Shown here piece by piece: positions 7,958-16,042 of a stretch of 29,188 nucleotides of DNA. This stretch comes from Lentimicrobiaceae bacterium (GTDB lineage Bacteria; Bacteroidota; Bacteroidia; Bacteroidales; WCHB1-69). Within the stretch, counting starts at the first letter, position 1. Every line of letters starts with the position of its first letter. Position numbers and translations under genes: made by a program. The notes under the pieces are model-generated. The model made no database searches and had not been told where the DNA came from. It saw nothing but the letters and a program-made list of their open reading frames with translations. The DNA lies in NCBI GenBank assembly GCA_009776395.1, contig WRNX01000005.1, positions 1 to 29,188 of the forward strand, in the 5' to 3' direction.

Positions 7958-10900
7958 TTATTCCCCAATATTATAAAAATACCGGTTCACTTTCTCTTTG
8001 TAGTAATACTGCAATGCGGGAGGAACAGTTTTGAGCAACTCCGTTTGTTGCGTTTTGTTTTTATCAAACTGCCACTCTTTGGGCGGCGAGGGGTTGTATT
8101 TTTCGCGGGCTTCGGTGGACTCTCGTTTTTCCTCTTTTTCACGTTCCTGATCGGCGCGCTCGCTCTCTAACAAGCGCGTTTCAATCTGTTTTTGTCTGGT
8201 AATGGTTTGCGCTGTAATAGAACGGTTTACCAACTCTTTCTCCGTTTTTTTCATCTCTTCCAACAGTTGTTCAATAGATTTATCCCCAACCCCATCTTGT
8301 CCTTTCAGTTCGCTGTTATAATCCTGCATCATTTTGCGGATTGCTTCCTGCTGCGCAGCCATTCGGGCAAACTGCTCGCTCATGCCCTGAGAATTCGGCG
8401 TTGGAACTTGCCCCTCCGGTTTATTTCCTTGCTGCATAGAGCGTTGCATTGCCTCCATCTGGCGATTTAACTGTTGCTGTAACTCGCGTGCCGACTTGGG
8501 TTTTCCTTTGCCTTTTCCGCCCGGCTTGCTGCACGATCCATTACCGCTTTTGTTGCACTTAGAATTACATTCACTTTGCTTCTCTTTCATCTTCTTTAAA
8601 GATTCACCCAGCATTAGCGCCAAATTATTCATCGAAGTTAAGGAAAACTGCTGACTTGACAACGCCTGAGAAATTCTTCTATCAATAAGTTGCTCTCTTG
8701 ATGCCGCCGAATACTCTCTAATTTTAGTAACTTCTTTGGTAATAAACGGTTCTACCATCGGTTGCCGTTTTGCCAACTGATTTAGCGAATCATCAATCAT
8801 TCGCATATAATCTTGAATATTAGATTGCTCACGCATATAGTCAGTAAGTAACGGCGATTTTTGCCCCGCTTTTTTCACCGCAACCATCACATCTTCCTGC
8901 TTGAAAGAAACCCGAATCAGATTTTCCAAAATTTGACGCAATGTTTCAATATCTTCGGTTATATCTTCGGCTTCATTTTCATTCATCTCCTGTTCCATTT
9001 CATCTGCCATATCGCCCATTTGCTGCGAAGCATCTCCTTGACTCTCTTTTGCTTTGGAACGATTGTTTTTACTCAATTGCTCTGCTGATTCTTTCATTTT
9101 TTGCATAATCTGTTTCTCCTGTTCTGAGCGATCTTTCATCTTGTTAGGTTCTTCCAACTGCTTGTTAAGTTGTTGCAAATCATTAATATCTTTCTGCAAA
9201 TCTTGAAACTTTTCATTCAATTGTTCCTGTTTTTGTTGCAGATCCTCTTTGGGAATCGCTTTTTGGTCGGTTTGTTGGGATAAATTCTTTTGTTCTTGCG
9301 CTAAATCTCTCAAATTATCAATTACTTCCTGAAATTTCTTTTCATATTCCAACAGTTTAAATAATTCTAATTGTTGGTCTAACGATTTGTTAATATCTTC
9401 TGCGCTCATTTTCATTTTTTCCAATGCTTCACGCATCTGATCCTTATTCATCTCCATCATCATATTTTGCATCTTTTCAATCATCTGTTTTATTTCATCA
9501 GATAAAAGATTATCGAAACGTTTTTGCAATTCTTCCTGTTTTTTAAGTATTTCAGATGCCGTATTTTTATACTGTTCCTCCTTCATCAAATTCTGATCCT
9601 GGTCGCTTTTTGCATCCATAATCTTGTCTTGCAACTCTTTATATTTCTCCATCAATTCTTCCATTTTCTTTTTGTCTTGCCAACTTGGTTCATTCACTTG
9701 CAACATTTGTTGATTAAATTTTTCCAACTCTTTTGCCAAATCTGCAGCTTCTTTTGCCAAATCGTCCATCGCACTTTTCGACTGTTCGTTGCCCTGTGTT
9801 ATCTCTTTATTAATTTCTTCCATTGTTTTCAATCTGAAGATAGTAGATTGAGTTTTAGAGGATTTAGGTCCATTTACTCCATCGTTATCTTTCACTTCAA
9901 AGAAATATTCCATAGAATACCCCGGATATAAATTTAATGAACCTGCATCGAAATGAAAATAGAAATCTTGAATCGTAATATTTTTATCTATATGAATATC
10001 AATAGTTTTATTTTGTTCTAACAGATTTTTATTTTCATCAAATACCATATAAACAAACTTTAAACTTGAAAATCCATAATCATCTCTAATAGTTCCTTTA
10101 AAATACACCCTGTCTGAAAATAGAGAATCGGCTTGACTTTGCACACTAATTTCCGGATACAAATCTTTTATTACTTGAATATTAAATGATAAAGTGTCGG
10201 GACTTACAAAATATTGATTTTTATTTACTGTTGCATAATAAAAACTTTCGCGTGCAGTAGTGGAATATGTAAACACCTCTTTTTCAGGAGTTAAAATCTC
10301 TTCTTTTTCTTGTATAAAGAAATCAATTTCGTTTGTATTTTTGGTATAAAACTTCCAGGTAATACGGGTACCTTCCGGCACGGTAGCATCGCCGTTGTTT
10401 TCAATCACTTCTTTGTTTTTGTTAAGATAAGAGGGAAAATTTAATTCCATTACATAACTTACAATCACGGGTTTAGGAAGCACGTTGAGGGTATAAAAAT
10501 GGGTAGTAACTTCATCGGTTTGCAGTTGAAAAGTAATATCTCTTTGCAGGTTGGAAAAAGTGTATAAAAATTCTGTATTCGATTGTTTTACACATCGGTA
10601 GTTACGTTTATCATACACCATAAAAATTTCATTTGGCACTTCATCGCCCTCAATTTTAATATGTATAGTAAAATCATCATTTTGCAATGCGCGTAAATTG
10701 TTATTTGTTACCTCAATTTTGTAAGGAGCGGGTTTCTCAAAATGTTGTTGATATTTTACAATTCGTTGGGTAGATTCTGTAAAAATTTCACTTTTGGTAG
10801 AAAAAAGCACACAAAAGAGCAATACGGGGATCAATGCCCATTTTACAAAACGGGTACTTTTTTTGAAAGGAATCGCTTTCACAAAAGCAAACGGTTTTAG

Positions 10901-11320
10901 GGTTTCAATTTTGGTATCAATCGCCGCATTGAGCAAATCTAAACTTCTGTATTTTCCTTCTTCAATTTGGTCTTCCAATTGAATTACGTTCAACAATTTA
11001 TCATCAATTTCAGGAAAATGTTTTCCAATAATTTTAGAAACAGAGGTTGAATTTAATGTTTTTCCAAATCCTGCAATTTTAGTGAGCGGATAGATCACAT
11101 ACACCGCTATAGTTCCGATAAATAGCGCCAAATAAGTATAAAACAGCGCGGCGCGGGTGGTAGAGTTTAAGTAAGAAAAATATTCTAACAAGGTAAAAGC
11201 GATAAACACGCCCATTGTTATCAACACGAAAACGAGCGCCCCTTTGTACAATTTATTAAGATAGTACTTTTGCGTAAACTCTTTGATTTTTTGATGTATA
11301 AAGATTCTGTTTGTAGTCAT
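7958..11320 (-). CDS. DUF4175 membrane protein with long coiled coil
   Basis: This 1120-residue protein has two N-terminal membrane helices at about residues 24-48 and 58-80 and a third near 160-178. A periplasmic beta-rich region follows (about 190-500). From about 510 to 830 it is almost entirely Gln/Glu/Lys/Met-rich coiled coil. A Gly/Lys/Ser patch with several cysteines (KCNKSGNGSCSKPGGKGKGK) lies near 960, followed by another helical stretch. The end, PPALQYYYKEKVNRYFYNIGE, is well conserved in Bacteroidota members as I recall. The architecture matches DUF4175. The molecular function is not known; relatives occur near MoxR/DUF58/VWA gene sets, and a MoxR gene does lie in this window but 16 kb away. 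It is divergent from the ABC-F gene, sharing a 125-base promoter region. Confidence 0.85.
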   Translation of the reverse strand: MTTNRIFIHQKIKEFTQKYYLNKLYKGALVFVLITMGVFIAFTLLEYFSYLNSTTRAALFYTYLALFIGTIAVYVIYPLTKIAGFGKTLNSTSVSKIIGKHFPEIDDKLLNVIQLEDQIEEGKYRSLDLLNAAIDTKIETLKPFAFVKAIPFKKSTRFVKWALIPVLLFCVLFSTKSEIFTESTQRIVKYQQHFEKPAPYKIEVTNNNLRALQNDDFTIHIKIEGDEVPNEIFMVYDKRNYRCVKQSNTEFLYTFSNLQRDITFQLQTDEVTTHFYTLNVLPKPVIVSYVMELNFPSYLNKNKEVIENNGDATVPEGTRITWKFYTKNTNEIDFFIQEKEEILTPEKEVFTYSTTARESFYYATVNKNQYFVSPDTLSFNIQVIKDLYPEISVQSQADSLFSDRVYFKGTIRDDYGFSSLKFVYMVFDENKNLLEQNKTIDIHIDKNITIQDFYFHFDAGSLNLYPGYSMEYFFEVKDNDGVNGPKSSKTQSTIFRLKTMEEINKEITQGNEQSKSAMDDLAKEAADLAKELEKFNQQMLQVNEPSWQDKKKMEELMEKYKELQDKIMDAKSDQDQNLMKEEQYKNTASEILKKQEELQKRFDNLLSDEIKQMIEKMQNMMMEMNKDQMREALEKMKMSAEDINKSLDQQLELFKLLEYEKKFQEVIDNLRDLAQEQKNLSQQTDQKAIPKEDLQQKQEQLNEKFQDLQKDINDLQQLNKQLEEPNKMKDRSEQEKQIMQKMKESAEQLSKNNRSKAKESQGDASQQMGDMADEMEQEMNENEAEDITEDIETLRQILENLIRVSFKQEDVMVAVKKAGQKSPLLTDYMREQSNIQDYMRMIDDSLNQLAKRQPMVEPFITKEVTKIREYSAASREQLIDRRISQALSSQQFSLTSMNNLALMLGESLKKMKEKQSECNSKCNKSGNGSCSKPGGKGKGKPKSARELQQQLNRQMEAMQRSMQQGNKPEGQVPTPNSQGMSEQFARMAAQQEAIRKMMQDYNSELKGQDGVGDKSIEQLLEEMKKTEKELVNRSITAQTITRQKQIETRLLESERADQEREKEEKRESTEAREKYNPSPPKEWQFDKNKTQQTELLKTVPPALQYYYKEKVNRYFYNIGE

Positions 11321-11418
11321 TACAGTTATTTTAAGTATTTAATAAACGCAAAGGGGGTAAATTTCGTATATCTATTATATAAAAACGATTTGAACTAATA
11401 ACCCTCATGTATTTATGG

Positions 11419-11426
11419 CAAACATA
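11419..11426 (-). promoter_or_regulatory. Candidate promoter of the DUF4175 gene (TATGTTTG)
   Basis: Minus-strand TATGTTTG fits TAnnTTTG and would give a leader of about 95 bases. It lies only 6 bases from the opposing -7 box of the ABC-F gene, so the two promoters would interfere. No -33 TTG at normal spacing. Confidence 0.3.
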
Positions 11427-11432
11427 ATTCTT

Positions 11433-11440
11433 TATTTTCG
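11433..11440 (+). promoter_or_regulatory. Candidate promoter of the ABC-F gene (TATTTTCG), near-leaderless
   Basis: TATTTTCG fits the TAnnTTYG pattern and ends 5 bases before the ATG at 11446. If used, the transcript would start at or next to the start codon. Confidence 0.35.
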
Positions 11441-11445
11441 CCGCC

Positions 11446-13365
11446 ATGATTTCAATTCACAAACTTGCCGTTAATTTTACCGGAGATTTCCTCTTTAAAG
11501 ACCTCTCTTTTGTGGTGGGAGATAGAGATAGGATAGGTTTAGTGGGGAAAAACGGCGCAGGAAAATCTACATTACTCAAAATTATTCATAAAGAATTAGA
11601 ACCGGAAACAGGAACCATAGTAATTACTGCCGGTTTTAAAACGGGATACCTTCCGCAAGAGATGGCAACCAATTTTTTACGAAACGTTTGGGAAGAAACA
11701 GTTTCTGCCTTTGTAGAACAGAAACAGTTGGAAAAGCAGATTGTGCATATTACCGAACAACTCTCATTGAGAGAAGATTATGAATCGGATACTTACCATA
11801 AATTGGCACAACAATTGTCCGATTTTACAGAGCGATTTCACATTCTTGGCGGAAGTACGATGGAAGCCGATGCAGAAAAAGTACTGCTGGGATTAGGCTT
11901 TAAACAAACTGATTTTGAACGTCCGCTGTGCGAGTTCAGTTCTGGATGGCAAATGCGCGTAGCACTCGCCAAAATTTTACTCCAAAAACCTGAAATTATC
12001 CTGTTAGATGAGCCTACTAATCACCTGGATATTGAGTCTATTCAATGGTTGGAAGAATATTTGGCAAATTACGAGGGTGCGCTGATCATGGTATCGCACG
12101 ACCGCGCATTTTTGGACAGAGTAACCAATAGAACTATTGAAATTACATTGGGCAATATTCAAGATTATAAATGCAGTTACTCCGAATATGTAGAGCAACG
12201 GTTAGAGCGTATTGAAACACAACAAGCAGCATTCGAAAATCAGCAAAAGGATATTGCACAAATTGAGCGTTTTATTGAACGTTTTAGATATAAGGCAAGC
12301 AAAGCCAAACAAGTGCAAAGCAGAGTAAAAATGTTACAAAAAATGGATAAAGTGATGGTAGATGAAGTGGATGACAGCGCTATCTCTTTCATATTTCCGC
12401 CGGCGCCACACTCCGGAAAAATAACAGTGGAAGCAAAACAGCTATCGTTAGGTTACGGGGTGGTTAATGTATTGAATGATATTGACATGCACTTAGAGCG
12501 CGGCGAGCGCGTGGCATTCGTAGGGAGAAACGGAGAAGGAAAATCCACATTTGTGAAAAGTATTGTGGGCGAACTCTTCCCTCAGCATGGCTCTATCCAA
12601 TTAGGACATCAGGTTGTGATTGGCTATTATGCACAAAATCAGGCGCTACTTCTAAATCCGAATAAAACCGTTTTTGAAACTATTGATGAAGTTGCCATAG
12701 GAGATATTCGACCCAAAATAAGAACTATTTTGGGAAGATTTTTGTTTACCACGGAAGATACAGAGAAGAAAGTGTCAGTACTCTCCGGCGGCGAAAAATC
12801 AAGATTAGCATTAGCAAAATTGTTGCTCTCGCCTTTTAATTTATTAATCTTAGATGAGCCAACCAACCACTTGGATATGGCATCAAAAGATGTCCTGAAG
12901 AATGCGTTGCTGCACTACACAGGAAGTTTGATCGTGGTTTCGCACGATAGAGATTTCCTGTCTGGTTTGTGTGAGAAAATTTTTGAATTTAAAGAAAAAA
13001 AAATAAAAACCTACATAGGAGATGTTTATGATTTCTTAGAGAAGAAAAAATTAGATTCTCTTAATGAATTGCAGCGTAAATTGAATGGTAAAGAAGAGGA
13101 TGAAAAAACTATTTCTGCAAACAAGGATAACTATTTGCAAAAGAAGGAGCAGGAAGCACAACAGCGAAAAATTCAAAACCAACTAAAAAAATTGGAAAGG
13201 GAGATTGAAACCGAACAGCAAGAATTGCATGTCATTGAAATGAAATTAGCACAACCCGATCAGTACGCCAAAGAGATTGAAACAGGCTTATTGTATGCTG
13301 AATATGAAAAATTAAAAAACAGCATTGCAAAAAAAGAAGTAAAGTGGTTAGAAATGCAAGAGTAA
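11446..13365 (+). CDS. ABC-F family ATPase (ribosome-associated type)
   Basis: This 639-residue protein has two ABC nucleotide-binding domains and no membrane segment, which defines the ABC-F family. Known members act on the ribosome as translation factors or antibiotic-protection proteins. Domain 1 has Walker A GLVGKNGAGKST (residues 31-42), an unusual signature FSSGWQMRVALAK and Walker B ILLDEPTNHLD. A charged interdomain linker follows at about 235-310 (FIERFRYKASKAKQVQSR), the region that reaches into the ribosomal exit site in family members. Domain 2 has Walker A GRNGEGKST, signature LSGGEKSRLALAK and LLILDEPTNHLD. The C-terminus is a Lys/Glu/Gln-rich coiled coil (about 540-639), as in Uup/YdiF-like members. 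Housekeeping rather than resistance function is more likely from the chromosomal context, but the subfamily cannot be fixed by eye. Confidence 0.93.
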   Translation: MISIHKLAVNFTGDFLFKDLSFVVGDRDRIGLVGKNGAGKSTLLKIIHKELEPETGTIVITAGFKTGYLPQEMATNFLRNVWEETVSAFVEQKQLEKQIVHITEQLSLREDYESDTYHKLAQQLSDFTERFHILGGSTMEADAEKVLLGLGFKQTDFERPLCEFSSGWQMRVALAKILLQKPEIILLDEPTNHLDIESIQWLEEYLANYEGALIMVSHDRAFLDRVTNRTIEITLGNIQDYKCSYSEYVEQRLERIETQQAAFENQQKDIAQIERFIERFRYKASKAKQVQSRVKMLQKMDKVMVDEVDDSAISFIFPPAPHSGKITVEAKQLSLGYGVVNVLNDIDMHLERGERVAFVGRNGEGKSTFVKSIVGELFPQHGSIQLGHQVVIGYYAQNQALLLNPNKTVFETIDEVAIGDIRPKIRTILGRFLFTTEDTEKKVSVLSGGEKSRLALAKLLLSPFNLLILDEPTNHLDMASKDVLKNALLHYTGSLIVVSHDRDFLSGLCEKIFEFKEKKIKTYIGDVYDFLEKKKLDSLNELQRKLNGKEEDEKTISANKDNYLQKKEQEAQQRKIQNQLKKLEREIETEQQELHVIEMKLAQPDQYAKEIETGLLYAEYEKLKNSIAKKEVKWLEMQE

Positions 13366-13397
13366 AATAACACTAAAATATTGTTGTAAAAAAAATA

Positions 13398-13405
13398 TAG
13401 TTTTG
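13398..13405 (+). promoter_or_regulatory. Candidate promoter of the MbnP-like gene (TAGTTTTG)
   Basis: TAGTTTTG matches TAnnTTTG and ends 16 bases before the ATG at 13422. It lies in the short gap after the ABC-F gene, so the lipoprotein can be transcribed on its own. Confidence 0.4.
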
Positions 13406-13421
13406 CAAACATTTTTTTCAA

Positions 13422-14192
13422 ATGAATAAATCAATATTTTTTTTCATCTTAATGATTTGTTTTCTGTATTTTTTTTCTTGTAAAAAAGAAAAATTTGAAA
13501 CTTTTGAACTCCATTTTACCCATACCATAAATAATAACCCTGTTCAATTCAATCAACTCATATACACTAATACTGCCGAAAATCTATTTCAAGTGAATGA
13601 AGTAAAATATTTTATATCAAAACTAATTTTAATTGATAACAAAAAAAAATCGATAGTAATTAAACAAAACGATGGTATTCATTACGTAGACTGTAGCTTG
13701 AGTAGTAGTCTAAATTGGAAAATTGATGATACTCCTGTTGGAAATTATTCTGCCATCTCTTTTGTTTTTGGGTTAGACGAAAACGATAACAAAAGCAACC
13801 GTTTTGTAAACCCTCCGGAAAATAATTTTTCGTGGCCTGATTATCTGGGAGGTGGATACCATTACATGCAAATCAATGGAAAGTTTTTGAATAATGAGGA
13901 CAAGATTCAAAATATAAACATCCACACAGGAATTGGACAACTATATGATGAAAACAATGAAATTAAGCAATTTGTTCAAAATTACTTTACTGTAAAATTA
14001 CCTGTTAATTTTTCCGTTAATGAAAAAACTAATTCTATTCTCACACTCAACATGGAAATACAGCGCTGGTTTGATATGCCTAACTTGTTCAATTTCAATG
14101 ATTTTGAAACAGGAATCATGCAAAACCAAAATGCCCAACGACTACTACGGGAAAACGGAGAAAATGTGTTTGCAGTGATTGGTGATGAATAA
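13422..14192 (+). CDS. MbnP-like lipoprotein
   Basis: This 256-residue lipoprotein has a very hydrophobic signal (residues 1-19) ending in FFSC with Cys20, followed by KKEK. The body matches the MbnP-like domain: an N-terminal strand FELHFTHTINNNPVQF, VNEVKYFISKLIL, SFVFGLDENDN and the WPDYLGGGYHYMQINGKF segment. A later NIHTG and a helix-rich end with MEIQRWF complete it. MbnP-type proteins in methanotrophs are periplasmic copper-linked proteins paired with a MauG-like dihaem oxidase (MbnH). Here no MbnH-like gene is adjacent, so copper binding is an inference from family only. The gene follows the ABC-F gene and precedes kamE, with no obvious functional link to either. Its AT-rich codon use and many Asn/Lys residues fit the local composition. 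Confidence 0.75.
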   Translation: MNKSIFFFILMICFLYFFSCKKEKFETFELHFTHTINNNPVQFNQLIYTNTAENLFQVNEVKYFISKLILIDNKKKSIVIKQNDGIHYVDCSLSSSLNWKIDDTPVGNYSAISFVFGLDENDNKSNRFVNPPENNFSWPDYLGGGYHYMQINGKFLNNEDKIQNINIHTGIGQLYDENNEIKQFVQNYFTVKLPVNFSVNEKTNSILTLNMEIQRWFDMPNLFNFNDFETGIMQNQNAQRLLRENGENVFAVIGDE

Positions 14193-14220
14193 ACAAGTAC
14201 GAATTAAATCTTAAACCTTA

Positions 14221-14252
14221 AAATCTTTAAATCTTTAAATCTTTAAATCTTT
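14221..14252 (+). repeat. Octameric tandem repeat (AAATCTTT)4 before kamE
   Basis: Four perfect copies of AAATCTTT lie 8 bases before the kamE start codon, preceded by decayed units from about 14203 (TTAAATC, TTAAACC). It fills the leader of kamE, and no promoter-like box is seen there. Confidence 0.85.
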
Positions 14253-14260
14253 TAAATTAT

Positions 14261-15037
14261 ATGAGCGGCGGATTATACTCAACAGAAGTTGGAAACTTCG
14301 ATAAAACATTAGACCTTACTAAGGTGAAACCCTACGGGGATACTATGAACGATGGTAAAATGCAACTCAGTTTTACCTTACCCGTGCCTACCGGTGAAGA
14401 AGCAGTGGAAACAGCAAAACAACTGATTAAAAAGTTAGGCTTTGAAAATCCACAAGTAGTTTTTTACAAAGAGCTGAACCCCGGGTTTACGTTCTTTAAC
14501 TGCTACGGAAATTGCACACAAAGCGTGGATTTTACCACGATTCATGTTCCTAAAGTAGAGTCTTCCAAAATGGATATACACGAAACCGACGAGTTTATCC
14601 GGCAGCATATTGGCAGAAAAATTGTAGTAATAGGCGCCAGCACCGGAACAGACGCACATACCGTTGGCATTGATGCTATTATAAACATGAAAGGCTACGC
14701 AGGACACTACGGCTTGGAACGCTACGAAATGATTGACGCCTACAATTTGGGCAGTCAAATTCCTAACGATGAATTTATTGCTAAAGCCATTGAGTTGAAA
14801 GCAGATGTGTTGTTGGTTTCCCAAACGGTAACGCAAAAAGATGTGCATATTGGAAATTTAGTAGAATTGATAGAGATGTTGGAAGCAGAAAATTTGCGCG
14901 ATAAGTTGTTGGTAATTTGCGGAGGTCCACGCATCTCGCACGAATTGGCGCGAGAATTAGGCTACGACGCCGGATTCGGAATGAACTCATACGCCGATGA
15001 TGTTGCCTCATTTATCGCTACGCAAATCGCAAAATAA
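14261..15037 (+). CDS. kamE: Lysine 5,6-aminomutase beta subunit (cobalamin-binding)
   Basis: KamE is the adenosylcobalamin- and PLP-binding subunit of lysine 5,6-aminomutase, which moves the terminal amino group of D-lysine or L-beta-lysine in lysine fermentation. The 258-residue protein begins with SGGLYSTEVGNFDKTLDLTKVKPYGDTMNDG. The cobalamin motif DxHxxG is present as DAHTVG (residues 131-136, His133). Lys144, 11 residues later, corresponds to the PLP-linking lysine of the clostridial enzyme, including its numbering as I recall it. The C-terminal Rossmann-like domain carries LLVSQTVTQKDVHIGN and LLVICGGPRISHELARELGYDAGFG. Both cofactor ligands are therefore intact. The alpha subunit (kamD), normally adjacent, is not in the window: the upstream neighbour is the MbnP-like gene. 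A repeat occupies its leader. Confidence 0.93.
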   Translation: MSGGLYSTEVGNFDKTLDLTKVKPYGDTMNDGKMQLSFTLPVPTGEEAVETAKQLIKKLGFENPQVVFYKELNPGFTFFNCYGNCTQSVDFTTIHVPKVESSKMDIHETDEFIRQHIGRKIVVIGASTGTDAHTVGIDAIINMKGYAGHYGLERYEMIDAYNLGSQIPNDEFIAKAIELKADVLLVSQTVTQKDVHIGNLVELIEMLEAENLRDKLLVICGGPRISHELARELGYDAGFGMNSYADDVASFIATQIAK

Positions 15038-15068
15038 TTTTTCCATTGCACTTCAAGAAAAACGTAGT

Positions 15069-15082
15069 TAATGATTAGTGAT
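15069..15082. repeat. Heptamer pair TAATGAT-TAGTGAT
   Basis: Two units of the heptamer family seen at 671-715 and 27503-27528. It sits in the 97-base gap between kamE and the AbiEii-type module. Confidence 0.5.
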
Positions 15083-15098
15083 GAATGGAAACTTTTTA

Positions 15099-15106
15099 TA
15101 TTTTTG
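15099..15106 (+). promoter_or_regulatory. Candidate promoter of the AbiEii-type module (TATTTTTG)
   Basis: TATTTTTG matches TAnnTTTG, is followed by GCGC, and lies 28 bases before the first gene of the module. No -33 TTG at normal spacing. Confidence 0.4.
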
Positions 15107-15134
15107 GCGCAACATTAAATAAATCATAAAGTTT

Positions 15135-15458
15135 ATGCGAACTCCCGAAGTAAAACAATTCATTGAAGAACATCAGAATCTGTTTTGGTATTCGCCGCAG
15201 CCTAAAAGCGAGACGGTACCAGATGAATTGTTGGTAGAAATGGTACTTAATTTTGGTACATTAGAGCAAGTAAGAGATTTATTCAATGTTCTGGGATTAC
15301 AAAAAACCGCGTCCATTTTTTGGGGCATGACAGGAAGAAAAAAATTGAATTATTTTCCGGAAATTTATAACTATTTTGATATTTATTTTAAAAAATATGT
15401 ACCCAAACATTCTAACAAAAGAACAAAAAGAATTACTTCCATTTCTCCAAAAATTTAA
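15135..15458 (+). CDS. Small partner of AbiEii-type nucleotidyltransferase, probable antitoxin
   Basis: This 107-residue protein is hydrophilic, with no signal or membrane segment. It has LFWYSP near residue 16, then an acidic helical part (VPDELLVEMVLNFGTLEQVRDLFNVLG) and a C-terminus that becomes very basic (KHSNKRTKRIT). The pattern of an aromatic FW motif followed by a short helix resembles the small DUF6922-like proteins that I recall upstream of AbiEii-type genes in Bacteroidota. I infer an antitoxin or partner role from this position. Its last 62 bases overlap the start of the next gene, so the basic tail is encoded in the overlap. The overlap implies coupled translation and balanced amounts of the two proteins. 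There is no recognisable DNA-binding motif. Confidence 0.6.
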   Translation: MRTPEVKQFIEEHQNLFWYSPQPKSETVPDELLVEMVLNFGTLEQVRDLFNVLGLQKTASIFWGMTGRKKLNYFPEIYNYFDIYFKKYVPKHSNKRTKRITSISPKI

Positions 15459-16014
15459 GAGAGAATTTTATCTTGTTGGAGGAACTGCTATAGCACTTCA
15501 AATAGGACACCGACAATCTGTTGATTTTGATTTATTTAAACAATCAAATCTAAATTTTACAAGGATTCAAAAAAAAATCAGTGTTGAAAAATTTTCATAT
15601 CAAATAACCCGAAAAGTTACAGAGCAAATTAATATTGACATTAATTCAGTAAAAGTAACTTTTTTTCAGTATCCCTATTTTATTGATGCTAAAGTAAATT
15701 TTGAAAATTGTATGAGAATGCCCGATCTACTTACTTTGGCGGCAATGAAAGCATTTGCGTTGGGGCAAAGGTCAAAATGGAAAGATTACGTGGATTTGTA
15801 TTTCTTGCTAAAAAACTACTATACGTTAGATGAAGTATCAAATAAAGCAAAAGAATTGTTTAATCAAATGTTTTCAGAAAAATTGTTTCGTGGGCAATTA
15901 GCCTTTCACAAAGATATTAACTATTCAGAGCAGGTAGAATATATGCCTGGTTTTGAAGTGGGTGAAAATGAAGTAAAAGAGTTTTTGATAGATAAATCGT
16001 TGCAAGAGATATGA
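15397..16014 (+). CDS. Nucleotidyltransferase of the AbiEii/AbiGii toxin family
   Basis: From the ATG at 15397 the protein is 205 residues. It has the nucleotidyltransferase core FYLVGGTAIALQIGHRQSVDFDLF, with GG at 28-29 and the metal-binding pair Asp43/Asp45. MPDLLTLAAMKAFALGQRSKWKDYVDLYFLL follows at about residues 105-140, the conserved Lys/Asp helix of the family. AbiEii-type toxins transfer nucleotides to tRNA or other targets and are held in check by a partner gene. Here the target is unknown. An upstream TTG at 15376 would add seven residues, but the ATG is the better start. The gene overlaps its partner by 62 bases and converges with the barrel gene on the other strand, 28 bases away. 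The active-site residues are all intact. Confidence 0.8.
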   Translation: MYPNILTKEQKELLPFLQKFKREFYLVGGTAIALQIGHRQSVDFDLFKQSNLNFTRIQKKISVEKFSYQITRKVTEQINIDINSVKVTFFQYPYFIDAKVNFENCMRMPDLLTLAAMKAFALGQRSKWKDYVDLYFLLKNYYTLDEVSNKAKELFNQMFSEKLFRGQLAFHKDINYSEQVEYMPGFEVGENEVKEFLIDKSLQEI

Positions 16015-16042
16015 AATAAGAAATAACCGTGTTAGTATTGCC

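Noticed and set aside
9524..9931. Plus-strand open frame of 135 codons opposite the DUF4175 gene
   Set aside because: It is the complement of a coiled-coil coding region, gives an F/L/I-rich low-complexity product, and lies wholly inside a strongly supported gene.
14435..14848. Minus-strand open frame of 137 codons opposite kamE
   Set aside because: It is antisense to an intact, well-supported enzyme gene and has no family features.
15376..15396. TTG start for the AbiEii-type gene
   Set aside because: The ATG at 15397 precedes the whole domain and the seven extra residues are not part of the conserved family.
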